Assembly: GCF_000155955.1 (NCBI RefSeq)
Contig: NZ_GG697141.2
Coordinates: forward strand, 186,001-250,000
Direction: 5' to 3'
Source of the DNA: Mitsuokella multacida DSM 20544
GTDB taxonomy: Bacteria > Bacillota > Negativicutes > Selenomonadales > Selenomonadaceae
Length of the DNA stretch: 64,000 nucleotides
The notes below the pieces were generated by a model. That model saw only the letters and a program-made list of their open reading frames with translations. It was not told the origin of the DNA and did no database searches. A program made the translations under genes and the position numbers. Below, piece after piece: positions 27,809 to 35,633 of this stretch (the stretch's first letter is position 1; the number at the start of each line of letters is the position of its first letter).

Positions 27809-29821
27809 GTGATTATTAAAAGCATGACACTGGAGAATTTCCGCCAGTTTAAAGGTGAATCTACACTGGATTTCGCCACAGATTCTCATAAAAATGTTAC
27901 TGTCATTATGGGAGAAAATGGTGCAGGAAAGACGACGCTAGAACAGGCTTTTATGTGGTGCCTTTATGGAACAAATACATTTCGGTTAAAGGAACTTATT
28001 AATCGTGAAGTACGAGATACTATGATTAGCGGTGATGAAGAAAGAGTATCCGTGACTTTGATGATAAGCCATAATCAGAAGAATTATAAGATTGTACGTA
28101 AACAACGACTGAAAAAACAAGGTGTTCGTTTTGATAAGAACCCGGAGGAGAATTTCTGGGTATACGAACAGAATGAAAATGGTGACTATACTCCTTTGAC
28201 TAGTACGAAGGGCGCAGCTATGATTCGTGAATTCCTGCCCGAAGAACTGTCCGGTTTTTTCTTTTTTGATGGCGAACGCTTAGATCATATGAGCGAAGAA
28301 TTATTAAACCATGGTAAGAGTAGTAATTTTAAGGGAGCTGTTCGTGGTTTAGTAGGATTAACTGCTATGATGAATGCGATAGAGCATCTCGGCAGAGAGA
28401 ATTTGAAGAGAAGTGTCATTGGCATGATTAATTCAGAAATCGATGCGCAGGGTGATGTAGATGAGACAGAGCTAAGTTCGCAGATCGAGAAGCTGCAGAC
28501 GGAGCGGGATAATCAGAATAATCGTCTAGAAGAGATTAAACCGGAACACGATCGATATCAACAGGATATTGGCAGATTTCGGAAAGAATTACAGGATATG
28601 CAGGATGGGATCAAGCGCCAAAATGAATATGAAAACTGCAAGCTGAAAAAGGAGCGTGAAGAAGCAGAACAAGAAAAAGCTCGTAAAAGTATATATGAAT
28701 ATTTTGGTAAAAATATTGGCATGTACATTTTGATACCGCTTCTCAGACGAGCATTGAATGAACTGGATGGAGAAAATAAACTGGATAAGGGTATTCCACA
28801 TATTCATGCCGATACTATAAAATTCCTGCTTGAGCGCGGTAAATGCATTTGCGGGACAAATTTAGTAGAACATCCGGAAGCAGTACAACATCTCAATGAA
28901 TTGATATCTTCGCTTCCTCCGTACAGCATTGGTAATATGATTGGTCAGTATACGGACCGTGCAAGGAGTCAAACACGTGGGGCAAGTGGGTTCGCTAGAG
29001 CTTTTCAAGAGCGCATGGCAAATTACGCACAGCATCTAACAAATATTGAAGAAGCAGAGGATCGAATGCATGATCTTGAGAAATTACTGCCTGACCAGGA
29101 GAAAGTAAAAAATCTGAATGGACGGATTGCGGAAGCAAAAGTAAATGCTAAGCGATTGAATGATGAGATATATCAGTTGGCAGGAATTGTTCACGAAAAA
29201 GAGTCGCAAATTACGCGATTAGAGGCAGAACGGCTTCATTATAGACAGGCCTCTGTGAGAAATCGTAAACAATTACGGTATTTGGCTTATGCACAGGCAA
29301 TTAAAGATGAGCTGGAAACGAGTTATAAGAAAAAAGAAGAGCAGGTTCGAGAGGATCTTGAAAACTGCATCAATCAGATTTTTGAAGATATCTATGATGG
29401 CGGTATACAGATTTCAGTCAGTGAGAACTATAATATTGTGACTACCGTTATTGATACCGATGCAGCAAGTGGCGATGAAATAGAAAAAAATACGGCGCAA
29501 AGTTATGCTATCATTTTTGCTTTTATTGCGGGAATCATTAAAATGGCCAAAGAGGGCAGAGAAGTGACAGGCGAGAAGATTTATCGGGAAGATGAAGGCT
29601 TCCCACTAGTCATGGACGCACCACTTTCGGCATTTGATAAGAACAGAATCAAGAAAATCTGTACTGTCTTACCGCATATTGCTGATCAGGTTATCATTTT
29701 CATCAAGGATACTGATGGTGAGATTGCCGAAAAATACATGCAGGATATTATTGGTAAGAAATGGCTTTTAGAGCAGGAAACGAAAACCCGCTCTACTGTT
29801 GTAGAAAGGGCGTGTGTATAA
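27809..29821 (+). CDS. DndD-like SMC/Rad50-type ATPase (probable SspFGH-module subunit)
   Basis: A 670-residue SMC-like ATPase of the DndD type. It has Walker A GENGAGKTTLEQAF (about residue 35) and the DndD hallmark FFFFDGERLD. A long coiled-coil arm is broken near residue 345 by a short CICG element resembling a zinc hook, and Walker B/D-loop FPLVMDAPLSAFDK is near 597. GTG 27809 is chosen because AAAGGGG lies 8 nt upstream and the protein then begins with the usual MIIKSMTLENFRQF; GTG 27800 is an alternative that overlaps the previous stop. In Dnd systems DndD belongs to the modification complex, but here it sits with a helicase, so an effector role is as likely. Confidence 0.8.
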   Translation: MIIKSMTLENFRQFKGESTLDFATDSHKNVTVIMGENGAGKTTLEQAFMWCLYGTNTFRLKELINREVRDTMISGDEERVSVTLMISHNQKNYKIVRKQRLKKQGVRFDKNPEENFWVYEQNENGDYTPLTSTKGAAMIREFLPEELSGFFFFDGERLDHMSEELLNHGKSSNFKGAVRGLVGLTAMMNAIEHLGRENLKRSVIGMINSEIDAQGDVDETELSSQIEKLQTERDNQNNRLEEIKPEHDRYQQDIGRFRKELQDMQDGIKRQNEYENCKLKKEREEAEQEKARKSIYEYFGKNIGMYILIPLLRRALNELDGENKLDKGIPHIHADTIKFLLERGKCICGTNLVEHPEAVQHLNELISSLPPYSIGNMIGQYTDRARSQTRGASGFARAFQERMANYAQHLTNIEEAEDRMHDLEKLLPDQEKVKNLNGRIAEAKVNAKRLNDEIYQLAGIVHEKESQITRLEAERLHYRQASVRNRKQLRYLAYAQAIKDELETSYKKKEEQVREDLENCINQIFEDIYDGGIQISVSENYNIVTTVIDTDAASGDEIEKNTAQSYAIIFAFIAGIIKMAKEGREVTGEKIYREDEGFPLVMDAPLSAFDKNRIKKICTVLPHIADQVIIFIKDTDGEIAEKYMQDIIGKKWLLEQETKTRSTVVERACV

Positions 29822-30360
29822 TGTTCGATAAAAATGTTGTTTTTACAGGGAAACATGCCGAATATCTTCGAGCATTAGCACAAGGCAGCGGTAAACCCGA
29901 TCCCAATCATGATTGGCCTTTTAAAATGAATTATCAAGTCCTAATGGCTGCTCCAGTTATTGGCTTCTTGTATCATCGTTTCAGCCCAAAGGACAATGAC
30001 AAAAACATACAGGAAAATAAAATATTCGTTGAACAGCTTATCAATAATATTGACCAATTGGAACTTATCTATCGAACCATTGTACTTCTAGCACAATCAG
30101 ATAGTGTCTCTTTGGATGAACGAATGAATCGCGCATTCCGTTATGACCGTGATGAAGAGAAGCGTAGAAAAGGTGATGAAATTTTTAAAGGATATGTTCG
30201 TGGTGGTATAGAGGTCCTTTATGAGCAGCTGATTCAAGGCGCTGAAACAAAAAGTGACGATATTCAAAAGTTGCAGGATTTTGTAGTTCTTTGCGGCCAG
30301 TTTGAGCATGAAGATGATCCAGAGTGCATCTATAAATTCTGCAGGGAAGCAGGTATTTAA
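29821..30360 (+). CDS. Uncharacterised defence-operon protein, 179 aa
   Basis: A 179-residue soluble, mostly helical protein starting MFDKNVVFTGKHAEYLRALA. Its ATG shares one base with the stop of the DndD-like gene (TAATG), so the two are translationally coupled and their products probably interact. I compared it with DndE, which often follows dndD, but it is longer and lacks anything I would accept as a DndE signature. It is most likely the third SspFGH-type subunit. sspE follows after 20 bp. Confidence 0.65.
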   Translation: MFDKNVVFTGKHAEYLRALAQGSGKPDPNHDWPFKMNYQVLMAAPVIGFLYHRFSPKDNDKNIQENKIFVEQLINNIDQLELIYRTIVLLAQSDSVSLDERMNRAFRYDRDEEKRRKGDEIFKGYVRGGIEVLYEQLIQGAETKSDDIQKLQDFVVLCGQFEHEDDPECIYKFCREAGI

Positions 30361-30380
30361 GGGATTGAGGGGAAAGAATC

Positions 30381-32546
30381 ATGGAAAACAAGAACATATC
30401 CGATTTGACGGAACTCATTAAGCAGATTGAAGCTAATGAAATACTGCTTCCGGATTTTCAGAGAGAATTTGTTTGGAAAGATGTAGAACAGCAGAAACAA
30501 TTGGTTGCCTCAGTCCTGGCACGTATGCCAATTGGCAGTATCCTGCTTCTCCAGTCTTCTAATCCAAAAGAATTTTCATCAAAGGCCTTGGGCAGAAAGC
30601 AGATTATCAATACAAGCGAACTTGGCGGCAATGTCGAGTACCTGTTAGATGGACAGCAACGTATGACTGTACTGACTAATGTTTTCTCAAATGCCATATT
30701 TCAGGGATTGACATCTGTCAATGATTTAGTAGCACCAATGGCCTTGAAACGACGTTTTTTTATCAAACTGCCAAAATGGAAATCTGCTGAGAATAGCGAA
30801 GAAGATATATTTGGGTTTCATGACTTGAATTTTCCTACTAATAATATTGATAACCCAACATATTTATCAGGGGAGATTATGCCAATTCTAGAGGTCATAG
30901 AATTTAACAAGAATGATGGAAAAGTGTTCAATCCATTCACTTCGGAGGAGAAAGCGACACCAAATGATTTAGCGAAATTTTGTATTAGTAAAAAAGACAG
31001 CTATCTAATTCCGCTTTATTTGATTACATCAAATGATCAAAAAACTAACAGAAAAATATCGCGCATAGCTACAAAGATAAAGGATGATTATGTTTCAGAT
31101 ATGAAAGACTATTATGATAGACTTTCGAAAGATGAACAGGAGAAATTTATAAAAAAATATACGGATGAACCTGATGAAGATAGGAAAATTGAAGATATTT
31201 TTGCTGGGAACTTCAATGCATGGTGGACATCTTTTAACGAATATTTAAAAGATTGTATTAAGATGACTGCCTTGAGCCAACTTGTTGTATCGGAGGCACA
31301 AAGAGGCAGAGCCATTGATATATATGAGAATTTAAATCGTGGCGGCGTTAGTCTAAATACTTTTGATTTGATGACAGCTAAAGTTGCGGTGGTTAGTTCA
31401 GAAGGCTTGTATCAACGACTCATCAAGTATATTTTGGAACCAACAGAAATCGATAAGAATGTTGTTCCAGAACGTATGGAGGCGGAAGTTGCCAAACTGA
31501 CGAATTACAATGCTTCTTTGAGACTCGGCTGCTATAACGAAAATAATAATACGATTGCCCCGAAGTATTTGAACGCTTTCCTTGATGTTATATCGCTTCG
31601 TTGCTATAATCCGGATTTTATCCCACGTGAATATAAATTAGATTATATAAAACAAGATAAAATCCTTGATCTCAATCCGGAGAATATCAATCAAAACGTT
31701 GAGATAGTCTGTAAGGGAATTGATAGAGCTAGCTTTTTTTTGCAGACACGCTGCGGTATACGAAAACTGTCAGAGGTAAATAATCTTTTCATTCTTGTAC
31801 TCCTGGCGTGTATATTTCTTAAGGATAAGTGGTTTCATGATAAAAAAGTACATAATTTGCTAGAAGCGTGGTATTGGTGCGTTATTTTTAGTGGTGAATT
31901 TGATAAGGACCAAAACAGAAACTTTATCAAAAATATCCAACTGTTGACAAAGTCCCTGGTGGATTCACAAGATATTGAGTGGCTTAAAAATATGAAAAGC
32001 ATGATTTTAAACGCACCGAACTATTCTGATAAAGAGCTTCTACTCTATGAAAAAGTAGATGATGAACGTTATCCTAAGAAAAATTTAGCAGATTATATAT
32101 GTCAATTCCTTTTATCAGAGCCATGTCCAAGTATGTTTGACTCTGAAGAAGTAATGAGTGTATTCTCAGAAAAAACAAAGTCTGATAATACATCATTGGA
32201 AGCACATCATATCATTCCGTTGGGATCGGTAAAGAAAATAGGGCAAGTGTCCGGTGCTTTAAGAAGAGATGTACGTAGTATTTATAATTCTCCACTTAAT
32301 TTCATCTATATCACGAAAAAAGATAATAATTCTATATCAGATAAAAGCGTCAATGATTATATTCAGGAAATTACATCGGAAGCAAGAAGTAGATTGATGT
32401 TGACAAAGTTCCAAAATGATGAATATAATGATGATGATGTAAAAGATTTTCTCTCGGAACGCTTTGACAGATTACAGGGCTTGATACGCAACAGGGTGGG
32501 GGAACTACTCGCCAATAGTGGCTATTCGTCATATTGTTCAAATTAA
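30381..32546 (+). CDS. sspE: SspE-like DUF262/HNH effector of phosphorothioation defence
   Basis: A 721-residue protein with an N-terminal DUF262 domain (LLPDFQREFVWK, then the nucleotide-site motif YLLDGQQRMTVL at about residue 90) and a C-terminal DUF1524-type HNH nuclease region (EAHHIIPLG at about 609, with NSPLNFIYITKKDN downstream). SspE senses phosphorothioated self DNA, is stimulated to hydrolyse NTP and nicks phage DNA; this is known for characterised homologues and assumed here. GmrSD type IV enzymes share the same two domains, but the position at the end of an sspDBCA operon favours SspE. The start has GAGGGGAAAG upstream. It is the last gene of the operon. Confidence 0.8.
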   Translation: MENKNISDLTELIKQIEANEILLPDFQREFVWKDVEQQKQLVASVLARMPIGSILLLQSSNPKEFSSKALGRKQIINTSELGGNVEYLLDGQQRMTVLTNVFSNAIFQGLTSVNDLVAPMALKRRFFIKLPKWKSAENSEEDIFGFHDLNFPTNNIDNPTYLSGEIMPILEVIEFNKNDGKVFNPFTSEEKATPNDLAKFCISKKDSYLIPLYLITSNDQKTNRKISRIATKIKDDYVSDMKDYYDRLSKDEQEKFIKKYTDEPDEDRKIEDIFAGNFNAWWTSFNEYLKDCIKMTALSQLVVSEAQRGRAIDIYENLNRGGVSLNTFDLMTAKVAVVSSEGLYQRLIKYILEPTEIDKNVVPERMEAEVAKLTNYNASLRLGCYNENNNTIAPKYLNAFLDVISLRCYNPDFIPREYKLDYIKQDKILDLNPENINQNVEIVCKGIDRASFFLQTRCGIRKLSEVNNLFILVLLACIFLKDKWFHDKKVHNLLEAWYWCVIFSGEFDKDQNRNFIKNIQLLTKSLVDSQDIEWLKNMKSMILNAPNYSDKELLLYEKVDDERYPKKNLADYICQFLLSEPCPSMFDSEEVMSVFSEKTKSDNTSLEAHHIIPLGSVKKIGQVSGALRRDVRSIYNSPLNFIYITKKDNNSISDKSVNDYIQEITSEARSRLMLTKFQNDEYNDDDVKDFLSERFDRLQGLIRNRVGELLANSGYSSYCSN

Positions 32547-32580
32547 TATGATAACAAGAAGCAATAAATAAAAGAAGGGA

Positions 32581-32639
32581 AAAAGCCTTTTGCGTCGTAT
32601 ATAATATTACATAGAAAGAAAACGGCGCAGAAGGCTTTT
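32581..32639. terminator. Long imperfect hairpin closing the ssp operon
   Basis: Arms 32581-32597 and 32623-32639 match at 15 of 17 positions (AAAAGCCTT-TGCG-CG type) around a 25-nt loop that contains a TATAAT. The arm ends in TTTT but no long T run follows. It probably terminates the ssp transcript; the loop TATAAT could serve rfbB. It marks the right edge of the AT-rich island. Confidence 0.5.
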
Positions 32640-32668
32640 GTGCTGTTTAGACATAGGGGGAAGTATAT

Positions 32669-33712
32669 ATGAATATCATCGTGACCGGCGGTGCCGGCTT
32701 CATTGGCTCGAACTTCATCTACTACATGCTCAAGAAGCATCCGAGTGACCGCATCATCTGCGTCGACAAGCTGACGTATGCGGGCAACCTCGAGACGCTC
32801 GAGAGCGCGATGGAGAAGAAGAACTTCAAGTTCATCCGCGCGGACATCGCAGACCGCCGGGCGGTCTACCGCATCTTCGAGCAGGAGAAGCCGGACATCG
32901 TCGTTAACTTCGCAGCGGAGTCGCATGTCGACCGCTCCATTGAGAATCCGGAGATCTTCCTGCAGACGAATGTCATCGGCACGAGCGTGCTGCTCGACGC
33001 CTGCCGCAAGTACGGCATCGACCGCTACCATCAGGTCTCGACGGACGAGGTCTACGGCGACCTGCCGCTCGACCGTCCGGACCTCTTCTTCACGGAGGAG
33101 ACGAACCTCAAGACGTCGAGCCCGTATTCGGCTTCGAAGGCCGGTGCTGACCTGCTCGTCATGGCCTACCATCGCACCTACAAGATCCCGACGACGATCT
33201 CGCGCTGCTCGAACAACTACGGCCCGTACCATTTCCCGGAGAAGCTCATCCCACTGATGATCATCAACGCGCTGTCCGATAAGAAGCTGCCGGTCTACGG
33301 CGACGGCAAGAATGTTCGCGACTGGCTCTACGTCGAGGATCACTGCCATGCCATCGACCTGATCCTGCAGAAGGGTCGCGTTGGCGAGGTCTACAACATC
33401 GGCGGTCACAATGAGCGCGCCAACATCGACGTCGTCAAGACCATCCTCAAGGAGCTCGGCAAGCCCGAAGACCTCATCGAGTACGTCACCGACCGCAAAG
33501 GCCACGACCGCCGTTACGCCATCGACCCGACGAAGATCCACACGGAACTCGGCTGGGAGCCGGAGACGAAGTTCGAGGACGGCATCAAGAAGACCGTCAA
33601 GTGGTACCTCGAGCACCGCGACTGGTGGATGGGCATCATCAGCGGCGACTACCAGACCTACTACGAGCGCATGTACGACAAGCGCGCCATCCTCGAGTAC
33701 GCCAAGATCTGA
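32669..33712 (+). CDS. rfbB: dTDP-glucose 4,6-dehydratase
   Basis: A 347-residue short-chain dehydrogenase/reductase that converts dTDP-glucose to the 4-keto-6-deoxy sugar, a precursor of dTDP-rhamnose and other deoxysugars for surface polysaccharide. The NAD motif GGAGFIGSNF is at residue 7, STDEVYGDL carries the catalytic Thr-Asp-Glu, and YSASKAG gives the Tyr-x3-Lys pair. RCSNNYGPYHFPEKLIP is typical of RfbB/RmlB. AGGGGGAAG precedes the start. It stands alone here; rfbA, rfbC and rfbD are not in the window. Its high-GC codon use shows that host-type DNA resumes after the island. Confidence 0.95.
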   Translation: MNIIVTGGAGFIGSNFIYYMLKKHPSDRIICVDKLTYAGNLETLESAMEKKNFKFIRADIADRRAVYRIFEQEKPDIVVNFAAESHVDRSIENPEIFLQTNVIGTSVLLDACRKYGIDRYHQVSTDEVYGDLPLDRPDLFFTEETNLKTSSPYSASKAGADLLVMAYHRTYKIPTTISRCSNNYGPYHFPEKLIPLMIINALSDKKLPVYGDGKNVRDWLYVEDHCHAIDLILQKGRVGEVYNIGGHNERANIDVVKTILKELGKPEDLIEYVTDRKGHDRRYAIDPTKIHTELGWEPETKFEDGIKKTVKWYLEHRDWWMGIISGDYQTYYERMYDKRAILEYAKI

Positions 33713-33745
33713 CGGCAGACAGGAGTCGATTTCTATATGACACAA

Positions 33746-33785
33746 AAGAGGAACTTCTCATCTGGAGCGATGAGGAGTTCCTCTT
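33746..33785. terminator. Terminator between rfbB and the convergent small gene
   Basis: AAGAGGAACTtCTCATC and GATGAGgAGTTCCTCTT form a 17-bp stem with one mismatch and a 6-nt loop. T-rich sequence follows on the minus strand, so it mainly serves the minus-strand gene but can also stop rfbB. Confidence 0.75.
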
Positions 33786-33819
33786 CTGCATTTGTCTGCA
33801 TCAAGGGGCTGAATGCGTT

Positions 33820-34107
33820 TCAGAGATTCTTGTGCATGACGTATTTGTCCGTTGCCGTGTCGAGCATTTCCTGCCATGAGGAGAATTTCGTAGCCTTGCG
33901 GACCCAGGCATCCATCTTCTCTTCGGGCAGGGCCTCGAAGTCCCGCTGATTCTCGATCTTGAAGCGGCTGCCCTGCAGGAATTTCTCGAAGGTGCGGAAG
34001 CGGGTGTACTTGCGCATGAACGAAGTGTCGAACACCTCGTTGAAGTCGACGAGCTCCGGCATCGTCTGATGCGGCAGCTGATAGAATCCGGTGATCTTGA
34101 TGGCCAT
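33820..34107 (-). CDS. Hypothetical small protein, 95 aa
   Basis: A 95-residue soluble protein beginning MAIKITGFYQLPHQTMPELV and rich in charged and aromatic residues; it looks helical, with no signal peptide or membrane segment. The start at 34107 has an excellent AGGAGG 8 nt upstream, and host-like codon use supports a real gene. An in-frame ATG at 34134 would add nine residues and lacks a ribosome-binding site. I do not recognise the family and give no function. It is convergent with rfbB and divergent from the tRNA gene. Confidence 0.7.
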   Translation of the reverse strand: MAIKITGFYQLPHQTMPELVDFNEVFDTSFMRKYTRFRTFEKFLQGSRFKIENQRDFEALPEEKMDAWVRKATKFSSWQEMLDTATDKYVMHKNL

Positions 34108-34213
34108 GATAGTTTCCTCCTGCTTGCACTGCATGTAATGTTGCCTTCATTGTACCAGAAAGCCGGCTCGGAAAAAAGTCTGAGAGAAATCGAGGTGAGG
34201 TGCAAAAAAATAC

Positions 34214-34242
34214 TTGACGAATCGCGCGGCGTCCTCTATAAT
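34214..34242 (+). promoter_or_regulatory. Promoter of tRNA-Ala
   Basis: TTGACG (34214-34219) and TATAAT (34237-34242) with a 17-bp spacer, 30 bp upstream of the mature tRNA 5' end. Confidence 0.85.
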
Positions 34243-34272
34243 AATATCTGTCGTCAGCGGTAACGCGAAGAC

Positions 34273-34348
<76 letters not shown>

Positions 34349-34360
34349 TTTGAATATCAA

Positions 34361-34402
34361 GGGTTAGAGGGAATCTCAACGATTCCAGCTAGCCCTATTT
34401 TT
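34361..34402 (+). terminator. Terminator after tRNA-Ala
   Basis: GGGTTAG-agg-GAATC and GATTC-cag-CTAGCCC form a two-part stem around a 5-nt loop, followed by TATTTTT. Confidence 0.85.
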
Positions 34403-34478
34403 GTATCTATAACCAGATTTATACCCAAAACATCACGATAGATAAATGAAGATAGATAATCGATGAGGAGGGATTCAC

Positions 34479-35633
34479 TTGCGTTTCATTCATACGGCGG
34501 ACTGGCATCTCGGGCGGTATTTCCATGGCATGCATCTGACAGCGGACCAGCGGGAGATCATCATGGGTCAGATTGTGCCGTTTGTCCGCGAGGAGGGCGT
34601 GGAGGCGGTCATCATCGCGGGGGATATCTACGACCGCGGCGTGCCGCCTGTCGAGGCAGTCGACCTCTTTGACGAATTCCTCATGAAGATGGCGGGGCTG
34701 CGTGTCAAGGTGTTCTACATCGCGGGCAATCACGACAGCGAGTCGCGGCTGAATTTCGGCAGCCGTCTCATGCGAGAGGCGGGCATCTTTGCGCGCGGGC
34801 GGCTCGATGCGGCGATGGCCCCTATCATCGTTGAGGATGACTTCGACCCCGTTGCCATCTACCTCTATCCGTACATGGAGCCGGCGTCGGTCAAGGCGGC
34901 TTTTGGCGTGACGGAGGCACTCGACTTTGAAAAAGCGCATGAGCTGGTCATCGAGAAGAGTCTGACGGGCGCACCGGAGAAGATGCGCTCGATTGCTGTG
35001 GCGCATGCTTTCTTAGCGGGCGGCACGAGCTCGGACTCGGAGCGGCCGCTCGCAGTAGGAGGCTCGTCGAACATCCGGCCCGGCATCTTCCGCCCGTTCT
35101 GCTACACGGCGCTCGGCCATCTGCACAATCCGCAGCGCGCCGGTGCGGACACGATCCGCTACAGCGGCTCGCTCATGAAGTACTCCTTTGATGAGGCGGA
35201 GCAGAAGAAGGGCTTCTTCCTCGTGGACCTTGACGGCAGCGGCAAGGTGGAGCAGAAGTTCGTGCCACTCGTGCCGCCGCATGACATCCGGCGCGTGCGC
35301 GGTCTTTTCGCGGATATCGAGGGCGACCGCGCGGCGTATCCGCAGTCGGACGACTACATCGAGGTGGAGCTCTTGGACCGCGGCATCATCCTCGATGTGT
35401 TCAACAAGCTCAAGGCCATCTATCCGAACCTCATGCACGTGCTTTACCCGAACCTGCAGCGCGAGGGGACGATGCGCGAGCAGGAGGGGCAGGCCGTGCT
35501 GAAGCTCACGGAGGAGACGCTGTTCTCCCAGTACTATGAGGACATGACGGGCGAGAAGCTCGGCGAGGAGCAGCAGGCCATCGTGCACGGCTGCCTGCAG
35601 GAAATCTACCGGGAAGAGAGGGATGCGAAATGA
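34479..35633 (+). CDS. sbcD: Exonuclease SbcCD, nuclease subunit D
   Basis: A 384-residue Mre11-type metallophosphoesterase that with SbcC cleaves hairpins and blocked DNA ends. Motifs in order: HTADWHLG (residue 4), IIAGDIYDRGVPP, IAGNHDSESRL and ALGHLHNPQ, which supply the two-metal site. The start is TTG at 34479 with GAGGAGGG upstream; this places the conserved RFIHTADWH at the N-terminus, and no ATG does. The stop overlaps the sbcC start as ATGA. It opens an sbcD-sbcC-addB-addA operon located after the tRNA terminator. Confidence 0.95.
   Translation: MRFIHTADWHLGRYFHGMHLTADQREIIMGQIVPFVREEGVEAVIIAGDIYDRGVPPVEAVDLFDEFLMKMAGLRVKVFYIAGNHDSESRLNFGSRLMREAGIFARGRLDAAMAPIIVEDDFDPVAIYLYPYMEPASVKAAFGVTEALDFEKAHELVIEKSLTGAPEKMRSIAVAHAFLAGGTSSDSERPLAVGGSSNIRPGIFRPFCYTALGHLHNPQRAGADTIRYSGSLMKYSFDEAEQKKGFFLVDLDGSGKVEQKFVPLVPPHDIRRVRGLFADIEGDRAAYPQSDDYIEVELLDRGIILDVFNKLKAIYPNLMHVLYPNLQREGTMREQEGQAVLKLTEETLFSQYYEDMTGEKLGEEQQAIVHGCLQEIYREERDAK

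Noticed and set aside
29821-30360. DndE identity for the 179-aa protein after the DndD-like gene
   Set aside because: It is longer than DndE and no matching signature could be recognised; position alone is not enough.
30381-32546. Stand-alone type IV (GmrSD) restriction enzyme
   Set aside because: Domains are the same, but the gene is the last member of an sspDBCA operon with a 20-bp gap, which favours SspE.
33601-33949. Plus-strand frames between rfbB and the small minus-strand gene
   Set aside because: They run through the terminator and antisense to the 95-aa gene, with no ribosome-binding site.
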